This document shows positions 11,701 to 23,700 of a stretch of DNA of 64,000 nt, piece after piece. The stretch comes from Patiria miniata (lineage: Eukaryota; Echinodermata; Asteroidea; Valvatida; Asterinidae), in contig NW_024037074.1 of the NCBI RefSeq assembly GCF_015706575.1, positions 18,775,334 to 18,839,333 on the forward strand, written 5' to 3'. The translations under genes were made by a program, and so were the position numbers. Below the pieces are notes generated by a model. The model was given only the letters and a program-made list of their open reading frames with translations. It did no database searches and was not told where the DNA came from. How positions within the stretch are numbered: the stretch's first letter is position 1; every line of letters starts with the position of its first letter.

Positions 11701-14700
11701 GGCTTTCAGAATATTTTGTCGTGATAAAAGAATAAGGCTTAAAGGTAATATACAACATTTGCAAAAATCAAAAAACAAAACTACCAAATTATTATGAAAT
11801 ACCTTACTGGACTGTTAGTGAAAGACAGTCTTAAGCATCCTGTAAAATCATGGCACCTGGTGTGCTGTCATTTTCAAGAAAAGTGGTATTTTTGTATCAA
11901 TTTCCAAAGCTGGTCGGCTGACATTTTTCAAACACTGCCCCCAAGTTACCATATTTACTGGTAGTTAGTCCACATTTTGTTTGCAATCGATTACACACCA
12001 ATGAACGGGTACAAGCCAGCTAGACTGGTTCCCAGACCTCAACGTCTCTAAATTGCTCCGTTTCATCTTAAGTGGGGTCAGGGAACACTACAGGAACATG
12101 ATTGTTTTTCTTGGTTTTTCCAGCATCTATGAACACAGAACTTCAAACAAGCCAGTGTAATTCTATGAAATACTAACCCCCAAATCCATCCATTTCTGAA
12201 AATTACAGCAAAAGCAATTTATGTTGTATATCCTTTAAGCTGCTCCATGGAATAAGGCTGAAGCTTGCATCCCATTAAATTATTGTCTCGTTTTTCTCTT
12301 GACTTTTAAAAAAGTAGTAATTCCTGAGTAATCTCCCCCTTTTTAATCCCCTCACAGCCCCGCCCCTTCTCTCAGCAATAACATTTGGTACAAACAGTGC
12401 AGGGGGTCTGGCCTGCATAATTAATGCATCCTTGTTCGTCCTCAAAACACTGTAGGAGTTGGCTCCCCTCCAGACTTTCTGCTTCGTCATGACCAGAATC
12501 AAATCAGGGGAAGAAAAAAAAAGAAGACAATCTTCAATCTATCAGCTCAAAATGTAGTGTTACCTTGGTGATTCATCAATTTAATTCTTTGTGTGATTTT
12601 GTAGAGAGAATCTACAAGGAAAATGCTCTCCTAGCCGTTATTGTTTTTGCATATTTTGGGTTGAATATACAGAAATAATAAGGAAAGGGGAGCACATACA
12701 TGTACATCAACACAGAATGAATTTTAATTTCTATCGAATCTTATTTCTGTCATTATGTACAATGTACATTAGAACATCCCTTATATTTCTTTGGTTCTCA
12801 TTTCGGACCGACCCAAGAAAAACAAAAACTTTTCTATTACTGCCAACCCAGTATGGAACCCCAGTAACAAAACAAAAAATGAATACAAAATAATGAAAAA
12901 AAAATGCAGGAAAACAGGCTCTGTATTAATATTTGTAAAGCTATGGGAAATGAATGTGGCGTCTAGCAACCAATGGAATCCCGGAAGATGAATTGATGTT
13001 GCCTCTCATCATATTAGGCATATATAGTATACCTACATGTACATGTATACTGGTCTGTAATGGCTGCCACTACAGCCAAAACATTACACGTTCGTGAGCT
13101 GCTTGGCGCAGATATAATGTGAGTCAACTCCATCTTGCCAAGAATGGTTTTATTACTTTACTCAGTGATATCAACTCATGTAAAAATCATTGCAGATAAG
13201 CAAAAAGCAGAGACAATACGCCCTTGGCATCATTTTATTTGGCCATATATACAGTTGCAACTACAAACTTTTTTCAATCAGATTTGATGTTTTTCCGACC
13301 GACCGACTGACTTTTTTTAAGAGGAAAAAATATGAGAATCATAGAAATAAAAAGGGACGTACACCCTTAGTTTGAATCCGACGTGAAGGTTAGAAGAAAA
13401 ATCCACACAAAAAAAACAACACAAAAATCCAAAACACCAAAGCTGCTTCAAATGACAAAGACGAACATGCACAATCATGTAGTTTCAAGCTATCACATGC
13501 ATTGAGAATGGGTTTATAGTACAAAATGTGTTCGGACAAAATGGTAAATATTTCATAAATGTCTGACATCAGACTGTATTTCCATTCTCTGTGTACACAT
13601 GAAAAGCAGATGTCAACAAAGGTAATTTGTGGTTCTGGTTGAGTGCAGGCACTATGCGCTTTTATTGATGACCAGTCATAGTTAATCGGCTTCGACAATT
13701 ACTGTCTACTTGACTGATGCGGCTCATTTATTGATTTCACGAAAACAGGTTTTGAGTCATTGCAAGAATGTTCATTTGCAATTTTAAAAAAAACCAGGTT
13801 TACGGGGATGAGAGTACAATTACGTAATGAATTTTTTTTGGCTGTCAAAATTTTCTTTCTGTCAAAAATGACTCATTTCTTGAAATTTGCAGTAATTCTT
13901 GAAATTACGTACAGAAGATTTGTGTTCATCTCATTAACTCTAGAAAACCCTTTTTATGATTGCTGAAAATGAACAAATTTACATCAGAACAAATTCACTG
14001 TGAAGATATTTGTGCAACATTAAATGAATTAGCCACATAATTTATTTTTTCATGCACACATGCTAGTCATTAAACATTAATAATCGCGGTGACAAGTCAA
14101 TATAAGATGCCTGCTCTAGATTTGCATGCACAACGTTGAAATTATCGATTGCGAAATTACACCTCCCAATACCCGATGTGCAATGATGCCGCAACCCACA
14201 CGGTACGAAATGCGTCACTGCGGGTAAATTATGCGAAGGAATGGAGCCGATGGGACGCATGCATCTTACAGTGCGCCTGCTGGAATTCTGTCCAAACAGT
14301 ACGGAGGGAGGTCTCAGGAGGCCACATGAATAAAAAGTGTTGTTATCGCATCTGATGTGGAATCAGTTATTCATTTCTGGCATTGGGTAGGGTATTGTTT
14401 TGACTGTTGAAAAACTAGGCCTCAGTTGAACGTGGCTTGTGTCACATTTCTGTAACGGATGCTGATACATACATGTACATGAACTCGCAGAAAAGGAAAT
14501 TATGTTTCCTGTTCTGCTTTTTATCTGAAATGAATGAACTGTAGATCACATGAGTACATGTATGACTAACATTTTGGCAGTGTTGTTTTCTACTCTGGTG
14601 CAATAAAAAAAAAACCAAATTACCGCAATATCCCTTCCCTCAAATTTTATTTCTCACAGAAAATGTACGTTTTGTACTATGCTTTTGAAAGAACTTAAAA

Positions 14701-17700
14701 ACTGAGAACCAAACTACTTGTAATCCTTGAACTACCTGTATGCATGGCCAAAATTACTTCGAATTATGATTTAGTTGACATATTAGAGAGATAGAAACTA
14801 ATAATGTACATGCATGTACGTGTACATGTAGTTGGGTAATTATAAGTGTTGGATAAAACTTTAATTCCTTTTCTGCGAGTTTGCATCAGTTCTTATACTG
14901 GAGACTTTTTTTTTAACCAAGTGGTCTACATTAATTTCAGTTTGCATGGTTGCATCCAATGAGTGATTTTCCCTCCATTAGTATTGATGTTTCTTGCATG
15001 ATTAATTTTGTGGTCCCTGTATGCTTCCACGGTGGACGTTATTAAAGCCGTTATAACAAGCTGTGTGTTTTCATGCATGCACGTGCACGTGTAAGTGTTT
15101 TGATACCGGGATCAGAATACAGCCCCAGGCGATGAGTTTTGTCACGTCTGCGCTAGAGTTAACCATCTCTGGAATCGATAGACTCATTGCATTAACGGGA
15201 TGAAGTCACGATACAGCCCTCCCCGAGGATCGAGGGGGGAAAAAAATCCAATTAAAACTGATCCATAGCGTTAAGTGCAGGACTTCCTGGGTGTAATAAT
15301 CCTGCGATCATGCTCTCTGGGTTTGGTGAGCACCGGTTAAGAGACAATGCTATTTGAAGCTTGAAGCATGTGGTTACCATTTTTTTTTTGGTAGAATTTT
15401 TAATTAGTGAGATTGTCCATCTATCACAATGTCCACATGATAAAAAAAGAGCATGTCTGCAACCTATCTATAAACTAGTTTTTGGTCTCTGTCCTTTTGA
15501 TAAAATATTCTGTGTTATTCAGTCATATACGCGTAAGTCTTCAGGACTTGTGTGGACTTGACGACAGTACTGTCATTTTGATCAATTCTCGGCAATCAAG
15601 TCAACAAGTTGCTCAGGATTATGGGTCATTTTATCATTTTAGGGTCCAACTGGCGACATTTTTTCCTGCTCCTATTTACGTTGGTACTTTTTAAAGTACC
15701 ATTCAATTATCATTATTATTAATGACTTCAAACAATTTTTTATTTGTTGGGAAGATAGCTTGCTATTCACTCTTGGAAGATGACTGCATTATTTAAGGAA
15801 TAAGGAGTGCATCATTATTATAAAATCATAGATGTCAGATGTAACAGGAACAGGAAAAAAGTGGACCCAAATTTATAGAATGACCATTATACATCCGTGC
15901 ACACCTTTAAAAAAAAAATGATTGATTAATTTTCTTCAACCTGTAGCCTGTTCAAAATATGTTTGCGCAATATTTGTCGTAGCTCAGACTATACAGGTCA
16001 AGACATTTTGCTCTGTAAAAATTGCCCCAAGGTTTGATCTGTGTATTTATAGTTTGACATTCAACATTTCCCTTCGCTGGAAATATTCCGCATCTGTGTT
16101 GGCAGTTGGTTGTAGGGTAGATTGGATGAATGCCAAGATCTCATGCATGCCAGGGACGTAGTCAACAACGAGTCCATCACAAGTCCCTTGAAGTCCTCCA
16201 GTCCCACTTTGAGTCACAGACTATTCAAATGAGCTTTGACAAAGGCATTTCTATGTTTTGTTTATCCACTGTTTCTTGTGACTGTGATTTACCATAACTG
16301 GATTGATGGCCTTGTGGTATACTCGACTACATCTCTGATGCATGCGGACAATCCAATTTGAGTCCATCTAGGACACAATAACAGTTCTAGTTTGTTGTCT
16401 TCTTTCTCCAGTCCTGCAGAAGCTGTACAGTAAAGCTAACCAGCTGGCTGGCCCTCTGCCACCGACAGTCACCGCCTGGCCGGCCTCCATGCACTCCCGG
16501 GCCGAGCGAGTCCACTCCCTCCCGGCGAACCTCAACCAGTACCGCGGCAGCCAATCACAGTCCACCGTCAACCCAGTTAACCAATCACAGGCCCCGTCGG
16601 GTCGTTTGAGCTCGGGCGGTGAACCAATCAAGCGCATCCTCTCGTGGGACTCCGGGGCGGCGAGACGTGGCGGTGATGACTTCCAGCCCGAGGCGAATGG
16701 CGCCAGCTTGAAACAGCGCCCTCTGAGTCTGGATGTGTCCAGTCACTATGACGTCAGTGCCGACTGCCTGCCTCCTCAGGAGATGCAAGTTTCTCCCCGC
16801 GAGGCTGAAGATGAGGTTAATTTGGTACAGAAGAAAGGTAATATTTCAATACTGTATCTTTTGATTTTACATTATATGTGATGCAATCAAGCTAAATGAG
16901 TCGTTTGTCGGGAATTTTTATGTAGAGATCAGACCAAAATAGGGCCACTTCATCACATCACTTCATCACATCTCTTGGTGTTCCGACTTCCATAATTTTC
17001 GAACTAAAGATGGTATCAGCATGCGGTTTTCACATCAGTAATGCTGAGATTGTGCTCTTTTCAAATCTGTAATAAAAATGTTTTTGACCAGGGTCGACAG
17101 ATGACTCGTGTAGCTTGATCGCATCACATATTTTTTATATATTGTTTAAACTTGCTTCTAGATGTTGAGATTCAAATCTTGCTTCAGTAAATCTTCTTTG
17201 TAAATTTCGCATTGAAAAGATTGTACATTGAAAAGATATGTTTTAATGTCCATTTTTTGTGTGTAAAAGATACCGTTTTTGCATTTCATACCATTATCTG
17301 TTGCCTGTGTCCATTTCAGCTCTTGTGACGTCAATAGAGTGCGCTGTTGAACACATACTCAGCCACTTCGGCCAAGCAAGGACAAAGACTTTGGAAGAAA
17401 AGGTAGGGGGAATGCATTCATTCATCAGACTATCAACAAGCTAAACTTGTTTTGAAGTTTGACCACCAATGTTGGTTCACTGTCCACTGTAAATATGTAG
17501 CTCAAAGTTGCCCAAGTACAACAGATTACAATGACAGGCTTTCATTACTTTGATGTTGTAGAGCTCAGCCACTATGTCTTCCAACGAAGTGGAATTAATT
17601 TATCAATATTGGACATACATGTAGCACATGTATACCATTACCTTATGACAGAGTGCGGGATTTCGGTTAGTTCATAAATGTTCCAGGCACTAATGACAAG

Positions 17701-20700
17701 GGGGTTAAGGGGATTTGACCTCCACCTCTACAAAATTGCTTGGGGATTTAACCCTGAAACATTGCAGGAATTTGTAGCAAATGTACCTAAACTTTAAAAA
17801 TGAGGGATTAAAAGAATATGATCAGTTTTGTGTTTTCTTGCAATCTTTCATTGGGGAAAAAATCTTGGCAAGTCCTAATATTCAGAGAAACCTATACATT
17901 TTGAGTTTGTGTTCAGACTATGCTTAATTTTGCTTTAATGATACTTATTTTTGCCTTCACATAGGGTCGCCTGGGCAGCACCGCTCACAGTCCGGACATT
18001 GGCCATCTGATGCTTCACTACTTGTGTCCAGCCATCCGAGCCTTACTGCAGGACGGACTACGGCCACATGTGACCAGCTTCTTTGTGGGACGTTTGAAGA
18101 CAACGCTGTGGGGCGTTGTGGAGACAACAGCTCAGCTTGGTAAGTGGTCCCCCTCAAATCTTGAGAAATCTTCCGGATATTTGTTAAGGTTTCGTTCGAG
18201 TAGCTCACCCGGAATGACCTGGGTAAAGGCAGACCAGAGCAGTGCTAATAAAATGCTCAAACCAAAACCATCACGATCAGCTATTGACAGAATGCCCCTT
18301 ATAGACTGAGTCTTCCTTTGAGACGCACTGCTGCATTTCCGTCACTCGCAAGAATGAACAAAATTGGGTTGAAATTATGGCCTCTAAAGTTGCAAAGAGC
18401 TCCAGAAATATTTTTATGTTTAGACTTCAAATAATAAGACAAGATCAGTTTGTGGTAGCACCATGTGAATATATCTCTTTTCAGACCCACTCATACTCAC
18501 AAAAGAGATTTATTCACATGGTGCTACCGCAAACTTATCTTGTCTTAGTATCTTTCCACCATGCAAACCTTCAAATCTCATCAGACTTCAAATAAGTTGT
18601 TGTTTTTGGGTCCACTTGAGCTTATCCACTATCGGCTGCCATATTTGTCCGTTTCTTGGAATGAACAGGGCATGTGTGTAATGTATTTCTGACCCTGCTC
18701 CCTAATACAGAATGAGCAGGGTCTTTGGTGGCTGACCAGGGTGAGGCCCCAGTATGATGTCAGAACTACTCGAATGGTACGGGGCTAACCTGAACCTATC
18801 TGGGTGAGCTATTGAAAGCATCCTAAGGTTTGCCAAAAACAGGTCTCCGGCCAGCAGCTGAATGTTCACTGCTTTCACTAGTTCTTAGCTGATTTTTGCT
18901 GGACACATATATGTGAGGTGTTATGACAAAATGAGATGAACTGGGCAAAGGCCATAGTGGAGAAAAAAAGTGCAAAAACAAAAACCAAAAAAACACTGGG
19001 GGGGGGCATTTTTTAAAGATTTTCATATTGACATTTTGGTCGGTCACTGGTTTTTGCTCAGAAAATGTTTTATGCGCTAAGTAAGATTCTGTGCTTAGTA
19101 GCTCCATGATATTAGCGCCAACTGTCTGCAGCTTCCTTAGCATAAAATAGCTGGAGTGCTTTCGACGTTCCCCAACAAAGTCCAGCACGTGGTTTGCATT
19201 ATTTTAATGGAATCTGTACTCAACAACCCAGCTACTGTTGCTATTACATGGTGCTTACTGGCCCAGTTTTTGGTTCAAGTCCAAAAAAACATGTTATTGG
19301 TTTACTGCGCTGTGTTGTATTTTGGTAGTCTCTGAAATTTTGTAATCCAAAATGCGCTTGGAATTAGATTGATATTAGGAAATCAAAATGTCTTGGTTTT
19401 TGTTTTATGTGTGACTGCAGGTCCAGGCACCAGGCCCCTACACGAGCTCGTCAGGCACCTATCCCAGCAGACTTACCTGAAGACGTCAGACTTGAGAGTC
19501 AATGCATTCATCATGGGACTCCTCAAGTAAGTTCAGAATCATCGTAAAATTTGACATCAAAAGTTTGATCGATTCCATGTCTCACTTACAAATTTCCTTG
19601 CTTTGTATATCTTATGAATCACCTTTTCACCCACGTATCTTGGTTGGTGGGGGGGGGGGGGCACAGTATGGTAGAAAAACAATGTCACCACACTTTTGAA
19701 TATTCAAAAGGTAATGTAATTTGTCCCTTTTGAATATTCAAAAGGTGATGCATAGCACCAGAACTTCTATTCCGTACTTTCATGCACACAGATTTGGCTG
19801 CTCAGCTTATCAGAAATCAACCCTGTGTTGGCAGTGTGTTTTTTGCCTGTGCGGGATGTCATCCATTATCCATTTTTCGTTCCCTGTTTTTCATGTTTTA
19901 AATTTTTTATTACAGCATCCGATGTCTGGAGCTGTGGCTTGAGCACATCAGGGACCATCCAGGTATGCTTGTCGTGAAATACTTCCCTTTTTTTTCCCCG
20001 TCATAGCATCTTTCTTTTCATAACCTTTGTGTTAGTGAATCAGACTTTGCTTATCTGAGTACTGTGTTACAATCCAGGAACCAGAGCAATGTTGCAATAC
20101 ATTGATAACAGTTTTTGTGTCGCCTAGACAACGTTTTGGGAGACTCTAACCATGGGCGTCGCCAGGATTTTTTCTAGAGGGGGGCAAAACAATTTTTTGC
20201 AAAAAAATGCTTGTATTTCTCAACACATTCTCGATTTATCAGTTTTAGAGGGGGGCAGGGACATTTTGCCCCCCCCCCAACTCATTAAATATACACCACT
20301 TTGTCTTCGCGCCTCTTTTTCTTTTCTTTTTTTTTTCTTTTTTTTTCCTTCCTTTTTGTTTTTGTTTTTGTTTTTGGCTTTTCCTGGGGGGGGGGGGGGG
20401 CAAGTGCCCCCCCTTTGCCCGCCCCTCGCTACGCCCATGACTCTAACCAGGTCCTAAATTCTGTATGACCGTAGACCCGTAGATTCCTAGACCCTTATAT
20501 TAAAGTTTTGAAAAAAATCTATAACTTCTACATGCTTTCATGGATTTTGACGAAACCTGGATGCAGTGACCCTTGGGTGGGAAGACACAATTCCTCATCG
20601 GATTACTCAGGTCAAAGGTCATGTAGGGGTCATTAGGGGTCATTGTTCGAATATGCGTCAATTAAAGGCTTCTTTGTCTACAGAATTTGATGGATTTTAA

Positions 20701-23700
20701 TGTAACTCGGATGGAGTGATCCTTGGGTGGGGATTCATCACAACTCTTCTGAAATTGGAGGTCAGAGGTCATCTGAGGGTCAGTTAGGGTCATTGTTTAA
20801 AAATGCACAAAATTTGACTTTTCTTGAGAACACAAAACATATAGGGATCGACCGCGAAAAAAGGCGCCACATGTGGTCCGCGGACCACTTGTTTTTTGAA
20901 GTTCTGTTTTTGAAGAACTTTCAACAGTTCCTCTTAGATTAAGTCTTACTGTTTTAGTTGGAAAAACTAGCTGAAATGAACGCAATTTAACACATTTTGT
21001 TGGCCTTGTTTGGTTGATTTGTCGCCGAACAAGTCTTCCTCTCTGTGACAGACTCAATCAGTGCAGCGTTAAGGCTCTCTCCTCCAAGTTCTAAGTACCC
21101 TAGCTGGGTGTTTTTGTTAGCGGAACGCCAGACGCTTATCGCATCCTGTCAGGGGGGTCAGCTCGGAGGGTGGGCCGGCTACCGAGAGAGAAGATTCAAT
21201 CAGGAAATGACTGCCGAGGATTGTGGGTTGACTCATCCAGCTCGGCTATTATTGGCCGTGGAGGAGGTTTAAAGGCGTATATAGGATCATTCGCTTCTCT
21301 TGCAGTTTGTTCGTTTCCAATAATAACACCACTCACAGTCCAAAGAAGACTGTTCAAAACCTAACGTGTTGACGTTTCAGCTCAGTGGATATTACACTTT
21401 TCAAGAAAACAGTAAAAAAAAAAGTCACACACAAGCTTTTGTCAGTAGCACTCTTTTATTTCCCCAAATCAGTCAATTGACTGATCGTTGGAAATCACCT
21501 CCATGTCTTGATTTCCAACAGCAAGCCATATTCAGTACCAGTATGATCTTTAATCCAAGTAAGCTTTTGATAATAATTTGGACGGTTACTTTTGGGATAA
21601 ATGCAAATGATCCTTTATGCCTTTAATGAGACCTTAACCCTCGCTATAGTCCAAACACTACCCCAAATCTAACTCAGATGAACGGCTAGGTGCTGTTGTC
21701 CTTATAACTTTTCGGTTACTCACGTTACATTTTCGTAACGTGAGTAACCAATTTTGTGCGTCTTGTTTATCATACATAACACAATTTTTTGGATGTCATC
21801 TTTGGTGCTTAGGTAGGTCTAGGTCTACTCTATCTACCATGGGGATAACAGTTATGAAACCTTTTCAGTAAGGTAATTACAGCCCAAGTTAACTCAAAGT
21901 ACATAAAAAATGTAACGTGAGTAACCGTGGAATTGCCCATATGAAAAAATGTCATTTTCCTGCCCGTATGGATGAATTGACTTTGCTTTGTACATATGAC
22001 AGAGCGGATGACGGACTGGCCCTTTAAAGCTCTTAAACCTGTGCTTTCTTCAGGATAGCTGACAATCCTGGCAAGCTGATGGCAATGGACAAATTTGACA
22101 GCAGTGACAGATAATAGCATGACTGTTGTCAATCCTCTTAATCCCTGTTACTACAGATATAGTCAGGAGCCTTTACGAGCCCAACGCGTTCCTGAGTCTC
22201 TGCAACGGCGCCACCAAAGCCTTCTTTGACCAGCTCTTGGTTGCCGTTCAACCACTCACGCTTCTCCCCTTTGATCTGGACTACAAGTTTGAGCACCAGC
22301 GATTGGTGCATCAGCTCAACCAGCAGAGGCAGAAGGAGCAGTTGATGGATCAGTACGCCAACAAGGCCAGCAATGCTGTCCTGACACAGACCCATGCCTC
22401 AGCGGGAGGGAGTTGGCTCAGGGGAACAGCCAGCTTGCTCTGGAGGAACCGGGAGGGGGCGCAGAAGCCAGAAGAGCCCTCTCCAACTGGAACAGTGACC
22501 TCATCATCGCTTGGGTTTCTGAAAAGCCTGAAAGGACAGAGGTCGGTCGAGAGAACTAAAAATAGTCGGTCCTCAGAACAACCTGTTCCCGGGATGTGGA
22601 AGACCGACGAAAATGCCACCCCTACCCAGGGAGTGGAGCAAACCAGAGACCTAGTTACCAATAAAGAGGCGGCCAGCAATTGGTCCCTTGATTGGATCAA
22701 AGGATTTGTGGCAGCCTCAAAGGAAGCAACCACTACTACTGTAGGGGTGAGCAGTACCAAGACGATGACATCGTCGGGGTCAACGTGGAGCAGATTTGGA
22801 AGCAGGTGAATTGGCTTGTATAGTATTCTTGGATAAAGATCCTTAAGGATCACAGTGTAAGACTGCTAACTGTACTACTGCTTTTTCAATGACTTGAGAG
22901 GTCTGTATGTTGCAAAGAGAGGATACCCTGTAGTGTACTCCAGTAATACAAGAAATATCTGACAAGGTCACAGGAAAAGATCCAGAATAGCTTTGCTACT
23001 TTCGCCTTAATGGCCGAACAGTGGAAATAATTGGAGGAAAGTTAAGTAATATCTTGTTAAAAAAAAAAACTGTATCACCAAGTCACTTTCAAAATGTGGG
23101 TTATTGTACCACAACATAATGTACTGTCATATCGAGATTGTTATGGTTAATTCCAACAGTTAGCCACTACCAGATGTAATTGAGACATCCCATGTTTTGG
23201 GGGGACTCGGCCAAGAATCGCTGGCATGTTGAAATTCAGCATTAGTAATCACATTGCCCCAAAATGTGCTCCTCTTGCGGTGAACTTGTTACGCATCTGT
23301 GACAAGCCCATATAGGTGTGCCAGGGTTTGCTGCCAGTCAAGACAGCAGACTTTAATTCCTAACATCCTGCCATAGATCAGCCATAACATTTCTGTGAAA
23401 CACGAATTGGCCGCAGGCTTTATTGAGAATGTTTACTTTCCAACTGTCCTGTTTGCTTTGCGCAGTCAACTCCTGTTTTTTGGGGGGTTAAAGGATGGGA
23501 AGGGCGTAAGGGGGAGTATTCCACCCCCAACCCCCCAACACATACACACACACTTACCTTCCATACCTACTGTGGACATTCCTTTGTATTCGTGTAGTTA
23601 AGAAAAAGAGGAGATAAAATCATTTTAGATGCACTGTGAACACTCAATCCACATTTTTTATCCTGATTTCCTTGAGTGTTCCTCTTCATTTTGTGACAGA

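Larger units (their letters stand above)
8857..16411 (+). other. Large RUSC intron (7.6 kb)
   Basis: This intron separates the disordered region from the exon before the RUN domain. It begins GTAAGT and ends TTTCTCCAG. It holds a small foldback element (9077-9193), TACATG runs (10720-10916) and a 492-bp TTAA-flanked element (11743-12234). The rest, notably 12240-16400, is AT-rich sequence with short TACATG runs and no gene that I can support. Confidence 0.7.
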
